Source: Bin52 sp965213935 (lineage in GTDB: Bacteria; Pseudomonadota; Alphaproteobacteria; Thalassobaculales; Thalassobaculaceae). Taken from it: a DNA stretch of 64,000 nucleotides. The notes beneath the pieces were generated by a model. That model was given only the letters and a program-made list of their open reading frames with translations. It was not told the DNA's origin and ran no database searches. Each line of letters begins with the position of its first letter. The stretch's first letter is position 1. This document shows, piece after piece, positions 9,245 through 18,311 of the stretch. The DNA lies in assembly GCA_965213935.1 (NCBI GenBank), contig CBDCAO010000012.1:2170001-2234000 (forward strand), given 5' to 3'. The position numbers and the translations under genes are program-made.

Positions 9245-11194
9245 TCACGATGACCCGGCAGACATGGTGGCCACGTTGCGGATCTTGACGTCGGCATTGA
9301 ACTCGCCCACCCGGCCGTCCTCGAAGGTCACCCGCGAGCTGACCTGGATGTGGTCGCGGTCGGAGTACAGTGCCTCGATCAGGTCGTTGTAGCGGTCGCC
9401 GATGATCCGGCGCCTCAGCTTTCGGGTCCGCGTCAGCTCGCCGTCGTCGGCGTCGAGCTCCTTGTGCAGGATCAGGAAGCGCCGGATCTGCGACGACGCA
9501 AGGGTGCTGTCGCGCGCGAGATCCCGGTTGACTTCCTCGATGTTGCCCTGGATCAGGTCGTAGACCTGGTCCTGCTGCGAAAGATCCATGTAACCGGAGT
9601 AACCGAGACCTTCACGCTCGGCGAAGTTGCCGACCGCCTCCAGGTCGATGTTGATGAAGGCGGTGGCGTAGTCACGGCCGGTCCCGTGGGCGACGGCCTC
9701 GCGGATGAAGGGGTAGAACTTCAGCTTGTTCTCGATGTATTGCGGCGCGAACACGGTGCCGTCGGTCATGGTGCCCACGTCCCTGGCCCGGTCGATGATC
9801 TTGATGTGACCGCTGTCGGTGAGGATCCCGGCGTCGCCGGTGTGAACCCAGCCGTCGGCATCCAGTGTTTCCGAGGTGGCATCGTCGTTTCGGTAGTAGC
9901 CGAGGAAGTTTCCCGGACTGCGGTAGAGCAGTTCGCCCGCGTCGGTGAACCTGACCTCGACTTCCGGCGCAGGCGGTCCGACCGTATCAAGCCTGGCGTC
10001 GCCGTTTCGCTGCAAGCAGACGTAGGCGCAGCTCTCGGTCTGGCCGTAGAGCTGCTTCAGGTTGACCCCGATCGAGCGGTAGAACGAAAACACCTCCTCT
10101 CCGAGCGGAGCGCCGCCGGTATAGGCGATCGAGGTGCGTGAAAATCCGAGCGTGTTCTTCAGCGGGCCATAGATGCAGAACTCGTAGAACCGGTACATGA
10201 GCCGGTCGACCAGACCCACGGCCTCCCCGTTCAGGATCGGCTCACCGACCCGGTGCGCCAGCGCGATTGCCTGCTTGTACAGCGCCTGCTTGATCCGTGC
10301 TGCGTCCGCGATCCGGATGCCGATCTGGGTCAGGAAGTTCTCGAATATTGCCGGTGGGGCGATGAACAGCGTCGGTCCGATGTCGCGCAGGTCGGCAACC
10401 AGGGTGTCGGGGCTTTCCGGGCAGTTCACGGTAAAACCGGTCACGTGGTGCTGGGCGTGCGAGATGAAATGGTCTCCGACCCAGGCCAGCGGCAGGTAGG
10501 CCAGCACTTCCTCGTCCTCGCCGAGACCCTCGAGGTCGCGGGCGAGCCTCGCCGACCTGCACAGCGCGTCGTAGGAAAGCATGACTCCCTTCGGAGTGCC
10601 GGTGGTCCCGGAGGTGTAGACGATGATCGCCAGGTCGGAACCGGTTCCGAGTGCGACCTGCTCGTCAAAGAAGCCGGGATTGGCGCGGTCGAATTCGCGA
10701 CCCGCCTCGCGCAACGCGTCGATCGAGTGGATGTCGGGCTGCTCGTAGCGGCGCATGCCCTTGTGTTCCTCGTAGATCAGGTGCTCGATCTCCGGCATCC
10801 GGTCGCGCATGGTCTCGATCTTGTCGATCTGCTCCTGGTCCTGGCACATGGCAAACCGGACGCCGGCATGGTCAAGGACATAGGTCATCTCCTCGGCAAC
10901 GCTGTCGGCATACAGCGGGACCGGGATGCCGCCGACCGACTGAATGGCGTCAAAGGAGATGTACATCAGCGTCGTGTTCTGGCCGATCAGCGCCACCTTG
11001 TCGCCGCGCTTCATTCCGAGCGAGGCCAGACCCAGCCCGGTCTCCCGGGCGATATCGGCGGCCTGTTGCCAGGTCCGTGTCTGCCAGATTCCGAGATACT
11101 TCTGCCGGTAGGCCGGCCGGTCTCCCCGGGTCCGGGCGTTCTCGAGCAGGAGCTTGGGAAAGGTGTCGGCCTGGCCGTGCCGGGGCTCGTTCAT
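9245..11194 (-). CDS. AMP-dependent acyl-CoA synthetase (long-chain fatty acid ligase type)
   Basis: This is a 649-residue adenylate-forming ligase. P-loop motif A3 is YTSGTTGTPKGVM, A5 is YGQTE, A7 is GWVHTGD, and the hinge/A8 region is IIDRARD with a C-terminal RTRKLRR stretch. The length matches the FadD15/long-chain family, not the shorter acetate or aromatic ligases. ATG 11194 is chosen over the longer frame (11218) because of the purine-rich GAGGCGGA just upstream. It is the first gene of the Liv operon; such ligase-Liv operons are common in alphaproteobacteria. The imported compound is probably activated to a CoA thioester (inference). Confidence 0.88.
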   Translation of the reverse strand: MNEPRHGQADTFPKLLLENARTRGDRPAYRQKYLGIWQTRTWQQAADIARETGLGLASLGMKRGDKVALIGQNTTLMYISFDAIQSVGGIPVPLYADSVAEEMTYVLDHAGVRFAMCQDQEQIDKIETMRDRMPEIEHLIYEEHKGMRRYEQPDIHSIDALREAGREFDRANPGFFDEQVALGTGSDLAIIVYTSGTTGTPKGVMLSYDALCRSARLARDLEGLGEDEEVLAYLPLAWVGDHFISHAQHHVTGFTVNCPESPDTLVADLRDIGPTLFIAPPAIFENFLTQIGIRIADAARIKQALYKQAIALAHRVGEPILNGEAVGLVDRLMYRFYEFCIYGPLKNTLGFSRTSIAYTGGAPLGEEVFSFYRSIGVNLKQLYGQTESCAYVCLQRNGDARLDTVGPPAPEVEVRFTDAGELLYRSPGNFLGYYRNDDATSETLDADGWVHTGDAGILTDSGHIKIIDRARDVGTMTDGTVFAPQYIENKLKFYPFIREAVAHGTGRDYATAFINIDLEAVGNFAEREGLGYSGYMDLSQQDQVYDLIQGNIEEVNRDLARDSTLASSQIRRFLILHKELDADDGELTRTRKLRRRIIGDRYNDLIEALYSDRDHIQVSSRVTFEDGRVGEFNADVKIRNVATMSAGSS

Positions 11195-11730
11195 GCGTCC
11201 GCCTCGCAACAGTGCCACGGACCCGGACGGCGGTCCCGGTCCGTCTCCCGCAGTTTGATGCGCGACTATAGTTAACCGACCGCAGCAAGAAAGAACTTTT
11301 TTGCAGCGTGGAACGCGCTTCCCGGTGCCCGGTGCGCCGGGGCCGACCCGTCAGTCGAGCTCGAACACGTGCAATGCGGACCGGCTGGCCTCGATCAACC
11401 ACGGGTTGCAGGCCACACCCGGTCCTGGATCGTATCTGCGCCGGGAGAGTGTCAGGAAGACGCCGCGCGGCCGGTCGCCCGCACGATACGGTCCCTGGCG
11501 TGCCTGATCCCGTTTCGGGCCATGCCGAAACCTGCATCGTCGCGCGTACGGTTCGCGTTGCCATGACGCCGGCGGTTGCCTACCGTGCCCCCGGCCATTT
11601 CGGTCGGCCGTCGGGCTGACCGGGCATGCCACGCCGTACCCGAGCGTGCCCGGGCACGGGACAGCGGACGGGCGGCACCCGCACATGTCACCCGCTTCCG
11701 GTCACGATACGGTGCGAAGGAGAAAGAACA
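11195..11730. other. 536-base intergenic region with a possible promoter for the ligase-Liv operon
   Basis: No gene is supported here. On the minus strand the hexamer TATAGT (plus coordinates 11265-11270) sits in a locally AT-richer patch about 70 bases upstream of the ligase start and may be a -10 element, but no convincing -35 was found at the right spacing. The short open frames on both strands look like GC-rich shadows. Confidence 0.35.
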
Positions 11731-12255
11731 ATGCCGAGGGAGTTTACCGTCGCCAATTTCCGTCACGTTGCCGACGGCCTGCAGGAAGGCCAGTTCGCCA
11801 TCGGCGAACGCCGGCGGGTTACGGGCCTGGACGATCTGGACCCGATTTACCGCGACCTGCTTGACCGGCCGATTGTCGTCACCCTCGCCGTCATCGGACC
11901 CGACGGCCGCCCGGGACTCACGCCGATGTGGTTCGACCACGAAAACGGGAAAATCCTGGTCAACACGGCGTCGCACCGCGCCAAGTGCGGCTGGATCCGC
12001 AAGAATCCGCAGCTGACTGTCCTGTTGGTGAATCCCGACAATCCCTATCACTGGGTCAGCATCAAGTGCACCGTGGAAAGCGAACTGCACGAAGACGGGC
12101 CGGACGGTGCGCGGGTGACGGCGCAACTCAACCGCATCTGGCAAAAGTATACGGGTGATTCGGGTGAGTACGGTTTGCGTGACCCGGGGATCACCGAGCG
12201 CCGGGTGCTGTTCGAGTGCCGGGTCGACCGGATCGCCACCTTCGGCAAACCGTAG
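11731..12255 (+). CDS. pyridoxamine 5'-phosphate oxidase-like FMN split-barrel protein
   Basis: This is a 174-residue member of the PNPOx-like split-barrel family. It has RPIVVTLAVIGPDGRPGLTPMWF, the two strands with the G-x-P-x-x-x-P/W pattern. It also has the ILVNTASHRAKCGWIRKNPQL segment that binds FMN or F420 phosphate, and a YHWVSIKCTVE strand. Such proteins are flavin or F420 reductases, or heme-handling proteins. The start ATG 11731 has AAGGAG eight bases upstream. It stands alone between two minus-strand operons, so its context gives no substrate. Confidence 0.8.
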   Translation: MPREFTVANFRHVADGLQEGQFAIGERRRVTGLDDLDPIYRDLLDRPIVVTLAVIGPDGRPGLTPMWFDHENGKILVNTASHRAKCGWIRKNPQLTVLLVNPDNPYHWVSIKCTVESELHEDGPDGARVTAQLNRIWQKYTGDSGEYGLRDPGITERRVLFECRVDRIATFGKP

Positions 12256-12667
12256 CCCGGAGCGCGGCTGACAGGCGGATACCGACAGGGCCTGCGTGAA
12301 GCCTGGTGCCAGGGCGTGCCCGTGATCAAGGCCGGTCGCAGCGACCATCACCAATCTGTTGCGAACGGTTCTGCGCAGGCCGGTCCCCGGGGGTGATCGG
12401 CGCACACCGCGATGACAGGTGCCGATCGTGGCGCACCGTCGGCGTTCCGGGTCCCTGTGGCGCTGCCCGGCCTGACCGCCTTTCCCGACCCGACTGCGGT
12501 GGCCCGCCCGGTGGACCCGGCGTGCGCACCGGGACCGGCCCTGCGTGTCGGCGTCTGCCGATCAGGCCGCGGAACCCGCCGGCGGAGTCATCCGCCGGTC
12601 CGAAGGTCGCATCCCGCGCCGCCCCGTCGCTGCGACCGCAACAGGGGTGGTCCTCAGGGAGGCGGTG
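12256..12667. other. 412-base intergenic stretch, nothing recognised
   Basis: This lies between the convergent split-barrel gene and the enolase-superfamily gene. No terminator with a T-run, no tRNA and no repeat was seen. Open frames here have no recognisable motifs and lie opposite or beside one another in the manner of GC shadows. Confidence 0.4.
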
Positions 12668-13849
12668 CTACTCGTCCGTGAAGACCGCAAGCGACGTTCG
12701 GTTGGCCTCGATGAAGTCCCAGTCGTACACCACGCCCAGCCCCGGGCCTTCGGGAACCGGAACACAGCCGTCGGCGCCGATGCAGTCGAGCTGGTCGCTG
12801 TATCCGCAGGCATAGACAGGAGGCACCGCGTTCGGACAGTCCGGACCCACCAGTGCGATCTCGTAATAGTTGGAGTTACGCATTGCCGACATCGTGTGTC
12901 TGTGTGCCGGGCCGCACGCATGGACCTCCACGTCGATACCGAAGGCCTCACCGAGATGCGCGATCTTCATCGCACCGGTGATCCCCATGTCGTATTCCGG
13001 GTCCGATCGCAGAATGTCGGTTCCGCCGGCAATCAGGAAGTCGGCCTTGGGTTCGACGCCGCGGACATGTTCGGTCTGCAGGATCGGCGTGCGGATCATT
13101 TCGCGCAGCTTGCGGTGGCCGAAGGCGGACACCCCGGAATCCCGGTACGGGTCCTCGAGCCAGAAATACCCCGCATCATCGCAGGCCCGACCGATCCGCA
13201 GGGTGTCGGCAAAGGTGCGAAGCTCGCAGGCCGGATCGATCATCAGCGTCATGCGGTCACCCACTTCACGCGCCACGTGCAGCAGGTTCTCCTCTTCCTC
13301 CCGCACGTTTCCGTCATTCCATCCGTGGATCTTGAAGGCGCGATAGCCGATCTCGTGGCACTGTTCGGCGAAGTCGGCGAAGGCCTCCCTGGAGTCGAGG
13401 CCGCCGGACCGGTCGCCGTGATAGGTGCTCGCATAGGCCGGCAGGCGCTGGCGGTAGCCGCCCAGCAGCACCGAGACGGAACAGCCGTGCCGTTTCCCGG
13501 CCCAGTCCCAGAGTGCGATGTCGAGCGGGCCGTGGCCCATGTGGTCGAACTGACGCAGCTCCCGCTTCAGGTCGTCATAGATCCCTTCCCGGTGTTCCGC
13601 GTGCCGTCCGATCAGGCGTGGCGCCAGCATCCGGGTCTGAGCGCAGGCCGCTGCCGAGCCGACCCAGTGGGTGACATACTCGCCCCGACAGCCGTCGTCG
13701 GTTTCCACCCGGACCGCATACTTGCCGATCCGCGCGGTCGATCCGCGGGAATACGCGATGCCGCCGATGCTGTGTGCGCCTCCCAGCAGTCCGAGGTTGT
13801 GGGCATCAAACGCAAACTCATGGACTTCAACGCGGCAAATCCGGGTCAT
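12668..13849 (-). CDS. enolase-superfamily enzyme (mandelate racemase / muconate lactonizing type)
   Basis: This is a 393-residue barrel enzyme. The general-base segment reads FKIHGWNDG, so the usual KxK is KxH. The three metal carboxylates are visible in order: Asp in LMIDPACEL, Glu in WLEDPYRD, and Glu in LQTEHVRG. A C-terminal HACGPAHRH supplies the His of the opposite face. These features fit the dehydratase/racemase group that abstracts a proton alpha to a carboxylate. The start ATG 13849 overlaps the amidase stop by one base. With the upstream amidase and MFS carrier it probably forms a catabolic operon. The substrate, perhaps a sugar acid or amide-derived acid, is unknown. Confidence 0.82.
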   Translation of the reverse strand: MTRICRVEVHEFAFDAHNLGLLGGAHSIGGIAYSRGSTARIGKYAVRVETDDGCRGEYVTHWVGSAAACAQTRMLAPRLIGRHAEHREGIYDDLKRELRQFDHMGHGPLDIALWDWAGKRHGCSVSVLLGGYRQRLPAYASTYHGDRSGGLDSREAFADFAEQCHEIGYRAFKIHGWNDGNVREEEENLLHVAREVGDRMTLMIDPACELRTFADTLRIGRACDDAGYFWLEDPYRDSGVSAFGHRKLREMIRTPILQTEHVRGVEPKADFLIAGGTDILRSDPEYDMGITGAMKIAHLGEAFGIDVEVHACGPAHRHTMSAMRNSNYYEIALVGPDCPNAVPPVYACGYSDQLDCIGADGCVPVPEGPGLGVVYDWDFIEANRTSLAVFTDE

Positions 13850-15315
13850 CAGTCGTACCCCCCGGGCGGGACGAAACCTCCCAGTTCGCGCTCCATCATC
13901 CGCGCGAAGGCGATTGTCCGCAGGTCGGACAGATAGGGTCCGATGATCTGAAGGCCGCAGGGCAGGCCGGCACGGGTGACTCCCGCCGGAGCAGCCGTGG
14001 CCGGCAGAAACACCGCGCCAGGGAAACCTGCCCAGAACAGCTGGTCGACCGTCGACTCGCTCGATCCGTTGATCGGGATCACCCGGTCGGCGCGCTCTCC
14101 CTCGTGGTCGTGGGGGAACGCGGCCGAGGCGGCGACCGGCGTGAGCAGAAGGTCGCAGGACTCGAAGAACGCGGCCCATTCCCGACGCAGCAGCTCCCGT
14201 TCAGTGTTCCACGCCTGCCACTCCTGGTGGCTCATGGTGACGGCCCTGTCGACGATCGTCCTGTAGCTCAGGTCGTCCGGCTCGCTCCGCTCGGCACGGG
14301 CGCGGTGCTCGGCGATCTCTGCCGCCGAAATGCGCGTGCCGGTCGCCGCTCGCAGCAGCATGAGGTAGACGAGGTGGGCGCGCGCCGGATCACGCACCGG
14401 TCCGGGCGTTTCCCTGATCCGCACACCGGCCTGTGCCAGGCGATCGACGGTTGCCTGCAGCTGGTCGGTCAGTTCGGTGTCCTGGACGCATGGTGACGCC
14501 TCCAGCATGACGCCCACCGTGAAGTCTTCGGGCGCCTTCCTGTCGTCACGCGGCAACCGGAGCGACAGGCCTGCGCTGTCGGGATCGTCCGGGCCGGCCA
14601 TGGCGAGTGTCGCGGTCTCCAGATCATCGGCACCGCGGGCCAGGGGGCCGATCACCGAGATGTCCGGCGGCACCGGGCTGGCAGGCAGCGCGTGCCCGGT
14701 CAGCGGCAGGATCGCGTAGGTCGGCTTGTGGCCGAACACTCCGCAGTAATGCGCCGGGTTGCGGATCGAGGCTCCGATGTCGCTTCCTGCCTCGATGCCG
14801 GTCAGGCCCGCTGCAAGCGCTGCCGCGGATCCGCCCGAGGATCCGCCGGGGGTGAGTGCCGTGTTCCAGGGATTGCCGGTCGTCCCGTAAATCTCGTTGA
14901 AGCTCTGCCAGTCCGACAGCATCAGCGGCACGTTGGTCTTGCCGAACAGGGTAACTCCGGCCTGCTTCATCCGCCTGACCGCCAGTGCGTCGCCCGAGGC
15001 GATGTTGTCTCGCAGTTCCGGCACGCCCCAGGTCGACGGGGTTCCGGCGACATCGAAACTCTCCTTGATGGTCATGGGTACGCCATGCAGCGGTCCCCAG
15101 ACGTCGCCGCGGGCGAGGGCTGCGTCCGCCTCGCGCGCCCGTTCGCGCGCGTCTTCGGCCATGAGCACGATGATCGCGTTGAGCGTCGGGTTGTGGCGCT
15201 GGACCCGGTCCAGGAAATGGTCGAGCAGTTCGAGACATCCTACCTTCCGTTCGCGCACAAGCTCGGCGAGCGCGGTTGCGGAGAGGTAGTGCAGGTCGGT
15301 GCCGTCGCTGGTCAT
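13849..15315 (-). CDS. amidase-signature family hydrolase
   Basis: This is a 488-residue amidase. The Ser-cisSer-Lys machinery is complete: Lys in GVPMTIKESFDVAG, the Gly/Ser loop PGGSSGGSAAALAAG, and the nucleophile region GSDIGASIRNPAHYCGV. The family hydrolyses carboxamides, including aryl amides, indoleacetamide, nylon oligomers and Glu-tRNA transamidation. No GatB or GatC is nearby, so a catabolic role is more likely than tRNA amidation. I chose ATG 15315; a much longer open frame upstream is a shadow of the MFS gene. Translation is coupled to the enolase-superfamily gene. Confidence 0.88.
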   Translation of the reverse strand: MTSDGTDLHYLSATALAELVRERKVGCLELLDHFLDRVQRHNPTLNAIIVLMAEDARERAREADAALARGDVWGPLHGVPMTIKESFDVAGTPSTWGVPELRDNIASGDALAVRRMKQAGVTLFGKTNVPLMLSDWQSFNEIYGTTGNPWNTALTPGGSSGGSAAALAAGLTGIEAGSDIGASIRNPAHYCGVFGHKPTYAILPLTGHALPASPVPPDISVIGPLARGADDLETATLAMAGPDDPDSAGLSLRLPRDDRKAPEDFTVGVMLEASPCVQDTELTDQLQATVDRLAQAGVRIRETPGPVRDPARAHLVYLMLLRAATGTRISAAEIAEHRARAERSEPDDLSYRTIVDRAVTMSHQEWQAWNTERELLRREWAAFFESCDLLLTPVAASAAFPHDHEGERADRVIPINGSSESTVDQLFWAGFPGAVFLPATAAPAGVTRAGLPCGLQIIGPYLSDLRTIAFARMMERELGGFVPPGGYD

Positions 15316-15350
15316 CTGGTGTCTCCCGGGCGAGGAAGGGGAAGCCTGCG

Positions 15351-16598
15351 TCAACCGGCCGGTCTGATCAAGCGTCCGTGGCGGATCTCCGGCACCAGCC
15401 AGAAAAGTGCGATGCAGATCAAGGTGGCGACGATCGAGACGGCAAAGGCCGGCCCGTAGCTGCCGGTCAGGTCGTGCACCAGTCCCGCACCCCAGGCACT
15501 GAGCCCGGCTCCCACGCCCTGGCCCATGATGGTCGTCCCGTAGATCGCGCCAAGCCCGCGGCCCGCAAACAGCGTTGCCATGAGCGTGGTGATGATCGGC
15601 CCTCGCGCGCCCATGCTGAGGCCGTAGGGGATCATCCAGGCGAAGACCAGCAGCGCGCTGTCGACAACGGGCATCAGCGCGAGCGCGCAGACCCCGGCGA
15701 TGGTCAGAAGGTAGCTCACGGTGGCAACCAGGCTGCGCCCGAACCGGTCGGCGGCCACCCCGGTCAGGAACATCCCGACAAACGACAGCACTCCGGCGGT
15801 CCCGAACGCGCCTGCGGCCTCGACTCCGGAGTACCCCTGTTCGACGAGGTAGGCCACGGAGTGCACGGTGACCGAGAACATCGCCAGTGAGGTGAGGAAG
15901 AAGATCGCGAACATGGCGTGGAACACGCGGGTGCGAAGGGCTTCGGCGAGGCTGTAGCCGCCTTCGGCGCGTCCGGCCCTGGTCCGGCGCGGATTGCCGG
16001 GTGCGCCGCGTTCCAGCATTCGCCAGGGCAGCAGCGCGATCAGCGGCATCAGGCAGAGAAACGCGACGCCGAAGTCTCGGTAGGTGAGGCGCCAGCCCTG
16101 GGCCTCGATCAGCCACTGGGCGAGCGGGGCGAACACAAGCAGTCCCAAGCCGTAGCCGGCATAGGTCAGGGCGAGCGCGGTCGCGAGGTGGCGGTCGAAC
16201 CAGCGGCTTATCAGGCTCTGGGCCGGGACCTGCCAGATGAGCGCCGCGCCCAGGCCCCCGAGGATGCCGAGACAGAGGTAGAACTGCCACAGCCCGTCGA
16301 CCTGTCCGGCAATGATGTACCCACTGCCGATGCAGGCGAGGCCGGCGAGGTAGACAGTCCGCGCGCCGAACCTGTCGAACAGGTGGCCGGTGAGCGGCGA
16401 AAACACCCCCATCGCGGCAATGTAGACGGCGTAGATCGATGCCACGCCGGCGCGTTCGAGACCCAGGTCGTTCGACATGGGCAGCAGGAACACCGCGTAC
16501 GCATCTCCCATGCCGCGCCCGATGGCCGACATCAGGACACAGAGGGCGAGGATGCCAACGGCGATCGCAGCGATCCTGGCTGCTGAATGGCTGGTCAT
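15351..16598 (-). CDS. major facilitator superfamily transporter
   Basis: This is a 415-residue carrier with about 12 hydrophobic helices. The MFS loop 2-3 motif is present as GHLFDRFGARTVYLAG and its repeat in the second half as GVAADRFGRSLVA. The helix 1 region has the acidic GDAYAVFLLP pattern seen in monocarboxylate or oxalate/formate-type MFS carriers. It is the first gene of the carrier-amidase-enolase-superfamily operon and presumably imports the amide or acid that the two enzymes process. ATG 16598 is used; the 10 extra residues of the longer frame are not family-like. Confidence 0.88.
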   Translation of the reverse strand: MTSHSAARIAAIAVGILALCVLMSAIGRGMGDAYAVFLLPMSNDLGLERAGVASIYAVYIAAMGVFSPLTGHLFDRFGARTVYLAGLACIGSGYIIAGQVDGLWQFYLCLGILGGLGAALIWQVPAQSLISRWFDRHLATALALTYAGYGLGLLVFAPLAQWLIEAQGWRLTYRDFGVAFLCLMPLIALLPWRMLERGAPGNPRRTRAGRAEGGYSLAEALRTRVFHAMFAIFFLTSLAMFSVTVHSVAYLVEQGYSGVEAAGAFGTAGVLSFVGMFLTGVAADRFGRSLVATVSYLLTIAGVCALALMPVVDSALLVFAWMIPYGLSMGARGPIITTLMATLFAGRGLGAIYGTTIMGQGVGAGLSAWGAGLVHDLTGSYGPAFAVSIVATLICIALFWLVPEIRHGRLIRPAG

Positions 16599-16742
16599 GC
16601 GAGATCCGGTCTGGAGGCAGGCGCACAATCCTAGGAGCCGGGGATGGTGACATCCAGCAGGGCGTTGCCGGCCACGATTGACAGGCTACGGCTCCGCCCG
16701 TACATGATGCCGACGGAATTCCCGCCTGCGGTGCCGAACAGC

Positions 16743-16834
16743 GGAGGGGTGGCCGAGCGGCTGAAGGCGGCGGTTTGCTAAACCGTTATACTGGGAAACC
16801 GGTATCGTGGGTTCGAATCCCATCCCCTCCGCCA
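16743..16834 (+). tRNA. tRNA-Ser (anticodon GCT), CCA encoded
   Basis: The acceptor stem GGAGGGG (16743-16749) pairs with CCCCTCC (16824-16830), followed by discriminator G and an encoded CCA. The anticodon stem-loop has GCT at 16777-16779. A long variable arm follows, as expected for a class II serine tRNA, and the T-loop reads GTTCGAATC. It reads AGC/AGU codons. An accessory region begins immediately downstream. Confidence 0.96.
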
Positions 16835-16870
16835 TGGCCGATGCCACGTTCTGGGAGGTAAGCGTTCGGC

Positions 16871-17242
16871 CTAACCCGCCGCGGTCTTGGCGGGCGTTGT
16901 GGATCGTCCGGCCGTGCGCGCCCACTCCTTCGCCATCCAGTCCCGCGTGCCGAACACGCCCGCGACCAGGGCGGGGACGTAAAGGTCGGCATCGATCGCG
17001 GGCCAGTGCAGGTTGAAGCCCGCGCCATCAACCACGATGCCGGACAGGGCGTCATCGTCGGCACCGTGCAGCTCCTGGGCCAGCTGCGCGGGAAAGATAT
17101 ACGTGCAACCGTTCGCAAGTTCGATGACCACACGGCCCGTTTCGCGGTCGTAATGCGCGGCAGTAGCCCGGGGTTCGGACTTCATCATCTCGCCGCCACG
17201 TGCCTCGGCAGCCTTGAATTCCGCGTCAGTCGGATCGACCAT
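16871..17242 (-). CDS. DUF2442 domain protein
   Basis: This is a 123-residue protein. The segment RVVIELANGCTYIFPAQLAQEL followed by GIVVDGAGFNLHWPAIDADLYVPALVAGVFG matches the DUF2442 pattern, with its beta hairpin and the hallmark hWP.iDaDl...lL. DUF2442 genes are usually paired with a DUF4160 gene in a toxin-antitoxin-like arrangement. Here the DUF4160 partner lies immediately upstream in the same strand, overlapping by 17 bases, but is broken by a stop codon. The biochemical role of the pair is unknown. Confidence 0.82.
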   Translation of the reverse strand: MVDPTDAEFKAAEARGGEMMKSEPRATAAHYDRETGRVVIELANGCTYIFPAQLAQELHGADDDALSGIVVDGAGFNLHWPAIDADLYVPALVAGVFGTRDWMAKEWARTAGRSTTPAKTAAG

Positions 17243-17471
17243 GGATACGCTCCCATTCCCGCATGAACCGGTCCCGGTGCTCTGTCACCTCGGCAGGCAA
17301 CCGTCACATATCCGACCTCTTGATGCGGACGACATCCACGACCTCCGGGCGACCGTCCGGCCCAAGCAGGTTGATCTTCGCCCTCCCCGGCCCGACGACA
17401 TGGACGTGCGCTACGTGCGCATGGTACTCGCCACCATCGCCAACCGTCGGCACGGTGCCCTGATGCGTCAT
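17226..17471 (-). pseudogene. DUF4160 domain gene interrupted by an in-frame TGA
   Basis: From ATG 17471 the frame reads EYHAHVAHVHVVGPGRAKI and then GRPEVVDVVRIKRSDM, reaching TGA at 17304-17306. The same frame continues with RLPAEVTEHRDRFMREWERIHG to a second stop at 17226. Both halves fit DUF4160 (AHVHV, then KxSD, then a helix ending in EW..IHG). The stop therefore splits one conserved domain, and a CGA-to-TGA transition would explain it. The fragment before the stop is only 55 codons. Recoding is unlikely because TGA ends many other genes here. Confidence 0.7.
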
Positions 17472-17518
17472 CGCGCGAGCGTGCGATGACTCCGCAAGTC
17501 AACCGTTGAACCTCGTGC

Positions 17519-18148
17519 ATGCGCATGGCCTGGACCTACGACGAAGAGAATCACCCGCTCTCCGAGCGCGGCATCAATCAGCAGAATGAGGGGCTCCTGC
17601 GTCGCTATCGCGACTTCCGCCGCGGCGCCGATGCGGTGACTGCGGCCTGGCGGGCACATCCGGAGGTGGTCGCGGTCTCCCTGATCGGCTCCGCGGCGCG
17701 AACTCCCTGGAAGGAGGTGCCCCGTTTCGAACCGTACCGGCGCGCGTGGATCGCGCTGTGGCACGAGTGCAAGGATGTCGACCTCGCCTTGTGGCTCGAC
17801 CACCTGGACTCGCTTGACGCGCTGCGCCGAGCTCGGGCTCGGGCGTTGCGCTCACTGTGGGACGAGGCGGCCATCGGGATCGCATCGCACCAGGTCGACG
17901 TGTTCATTCTCGAGCCCGTCACCGACCGCTACCTCGGACGACTGTGCGATTTCAACGCCTGTCCCAAGGGGAAGGCGGAATGCCGGGTCCCGGGCTGCGG
18001 AGATGTGGCGCTGCTGCGTCAGCACGAGGGATTCCGATGGCGAGCGGAGAGCTTGGCCGAGGGCCGCGCGGTCCGGCTATTCGAGCGGTCGACAGGTCTG
18101 CAGTGCCGCGCGAGCGACCTGCCACTTCTCGAGGTCGATGCCGGGTGA
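17519..18148 (+). CDS. nucleotidyltransferase-fold protein, unknown function
   Basis: This is a 209-residue protein. VSLIGSAARTPW (the G-S helix-turn) and later KDVDLALWLDHLD resemble the GS...DxD core of the pol-beta-like nucleotidyltransferase fold. The C-terminal half carries four cysteines in CDFNACPKGKAECRVPGC, a possible metal site not typical of minimal NTases. It runs divergently from the DUF2442/DUF4160 pair and precedes the transposon nest. No clear Shine-Dalgarno sequence is visible; ATG 17525 is an alternative start. The fold is an inference from the motif alone. Confidence 0.6.
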   Translation: MRMAWTYDEENHPLSERGINQQNEGLLRRYRDFRRGADAVTAAWRAHPEVVAVSLIGSAARTPWKEVPRFEPYRRAWIALWHECKDVDLALWLDHLDSLDALRRARARALRSLWDEAAIGIASHQVDVFILEPVTDRYLGRLCDFNACPKGKAECRVPGCGDVALLRQHEGFRWRAESLAEGRAVRLFERSTGLQCRASDLPLLEVDAG

Positions 18149-18290
18149 CGGGGCGCCGGACGAAATGGTGATTCGGTGAAGCGGCTCAGGGGTTAGGCGC
18201 TACCACCTGTCCGTGTACCGGCCACAGCTCTTCGTTCCCGCAGGGCCTCGAACCGCTTCGCGAGAGAAAAACAAGGCTCTTATTAGGATG

Positions 18291-18311
18291 ACTTGACAGC
18301 GTCATGCCGCC
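18291..18311 (+). repeat. left 21-bp inverted repeat of the tnpB element
   Basis: This is an exact reverse complement of 22110-22130. The tnpB-frame fragment begins within it, from TTG 18293. Confidence 0.75.

Noticed and set aside
13849..16653. 934-codon minus-strand frame spanning amidase and MFS genes
   Set aside because: Only the part from 15315 down is amidase-like; the rest is an out-of-frame reading of the MFS gene.
17304..17306. TGA as a recoded sense codon in the DUF4160 gene
   Set aside because: Many genes in the window end in TGA and no recoding signal is visible; a nonsense mutation is simpler.
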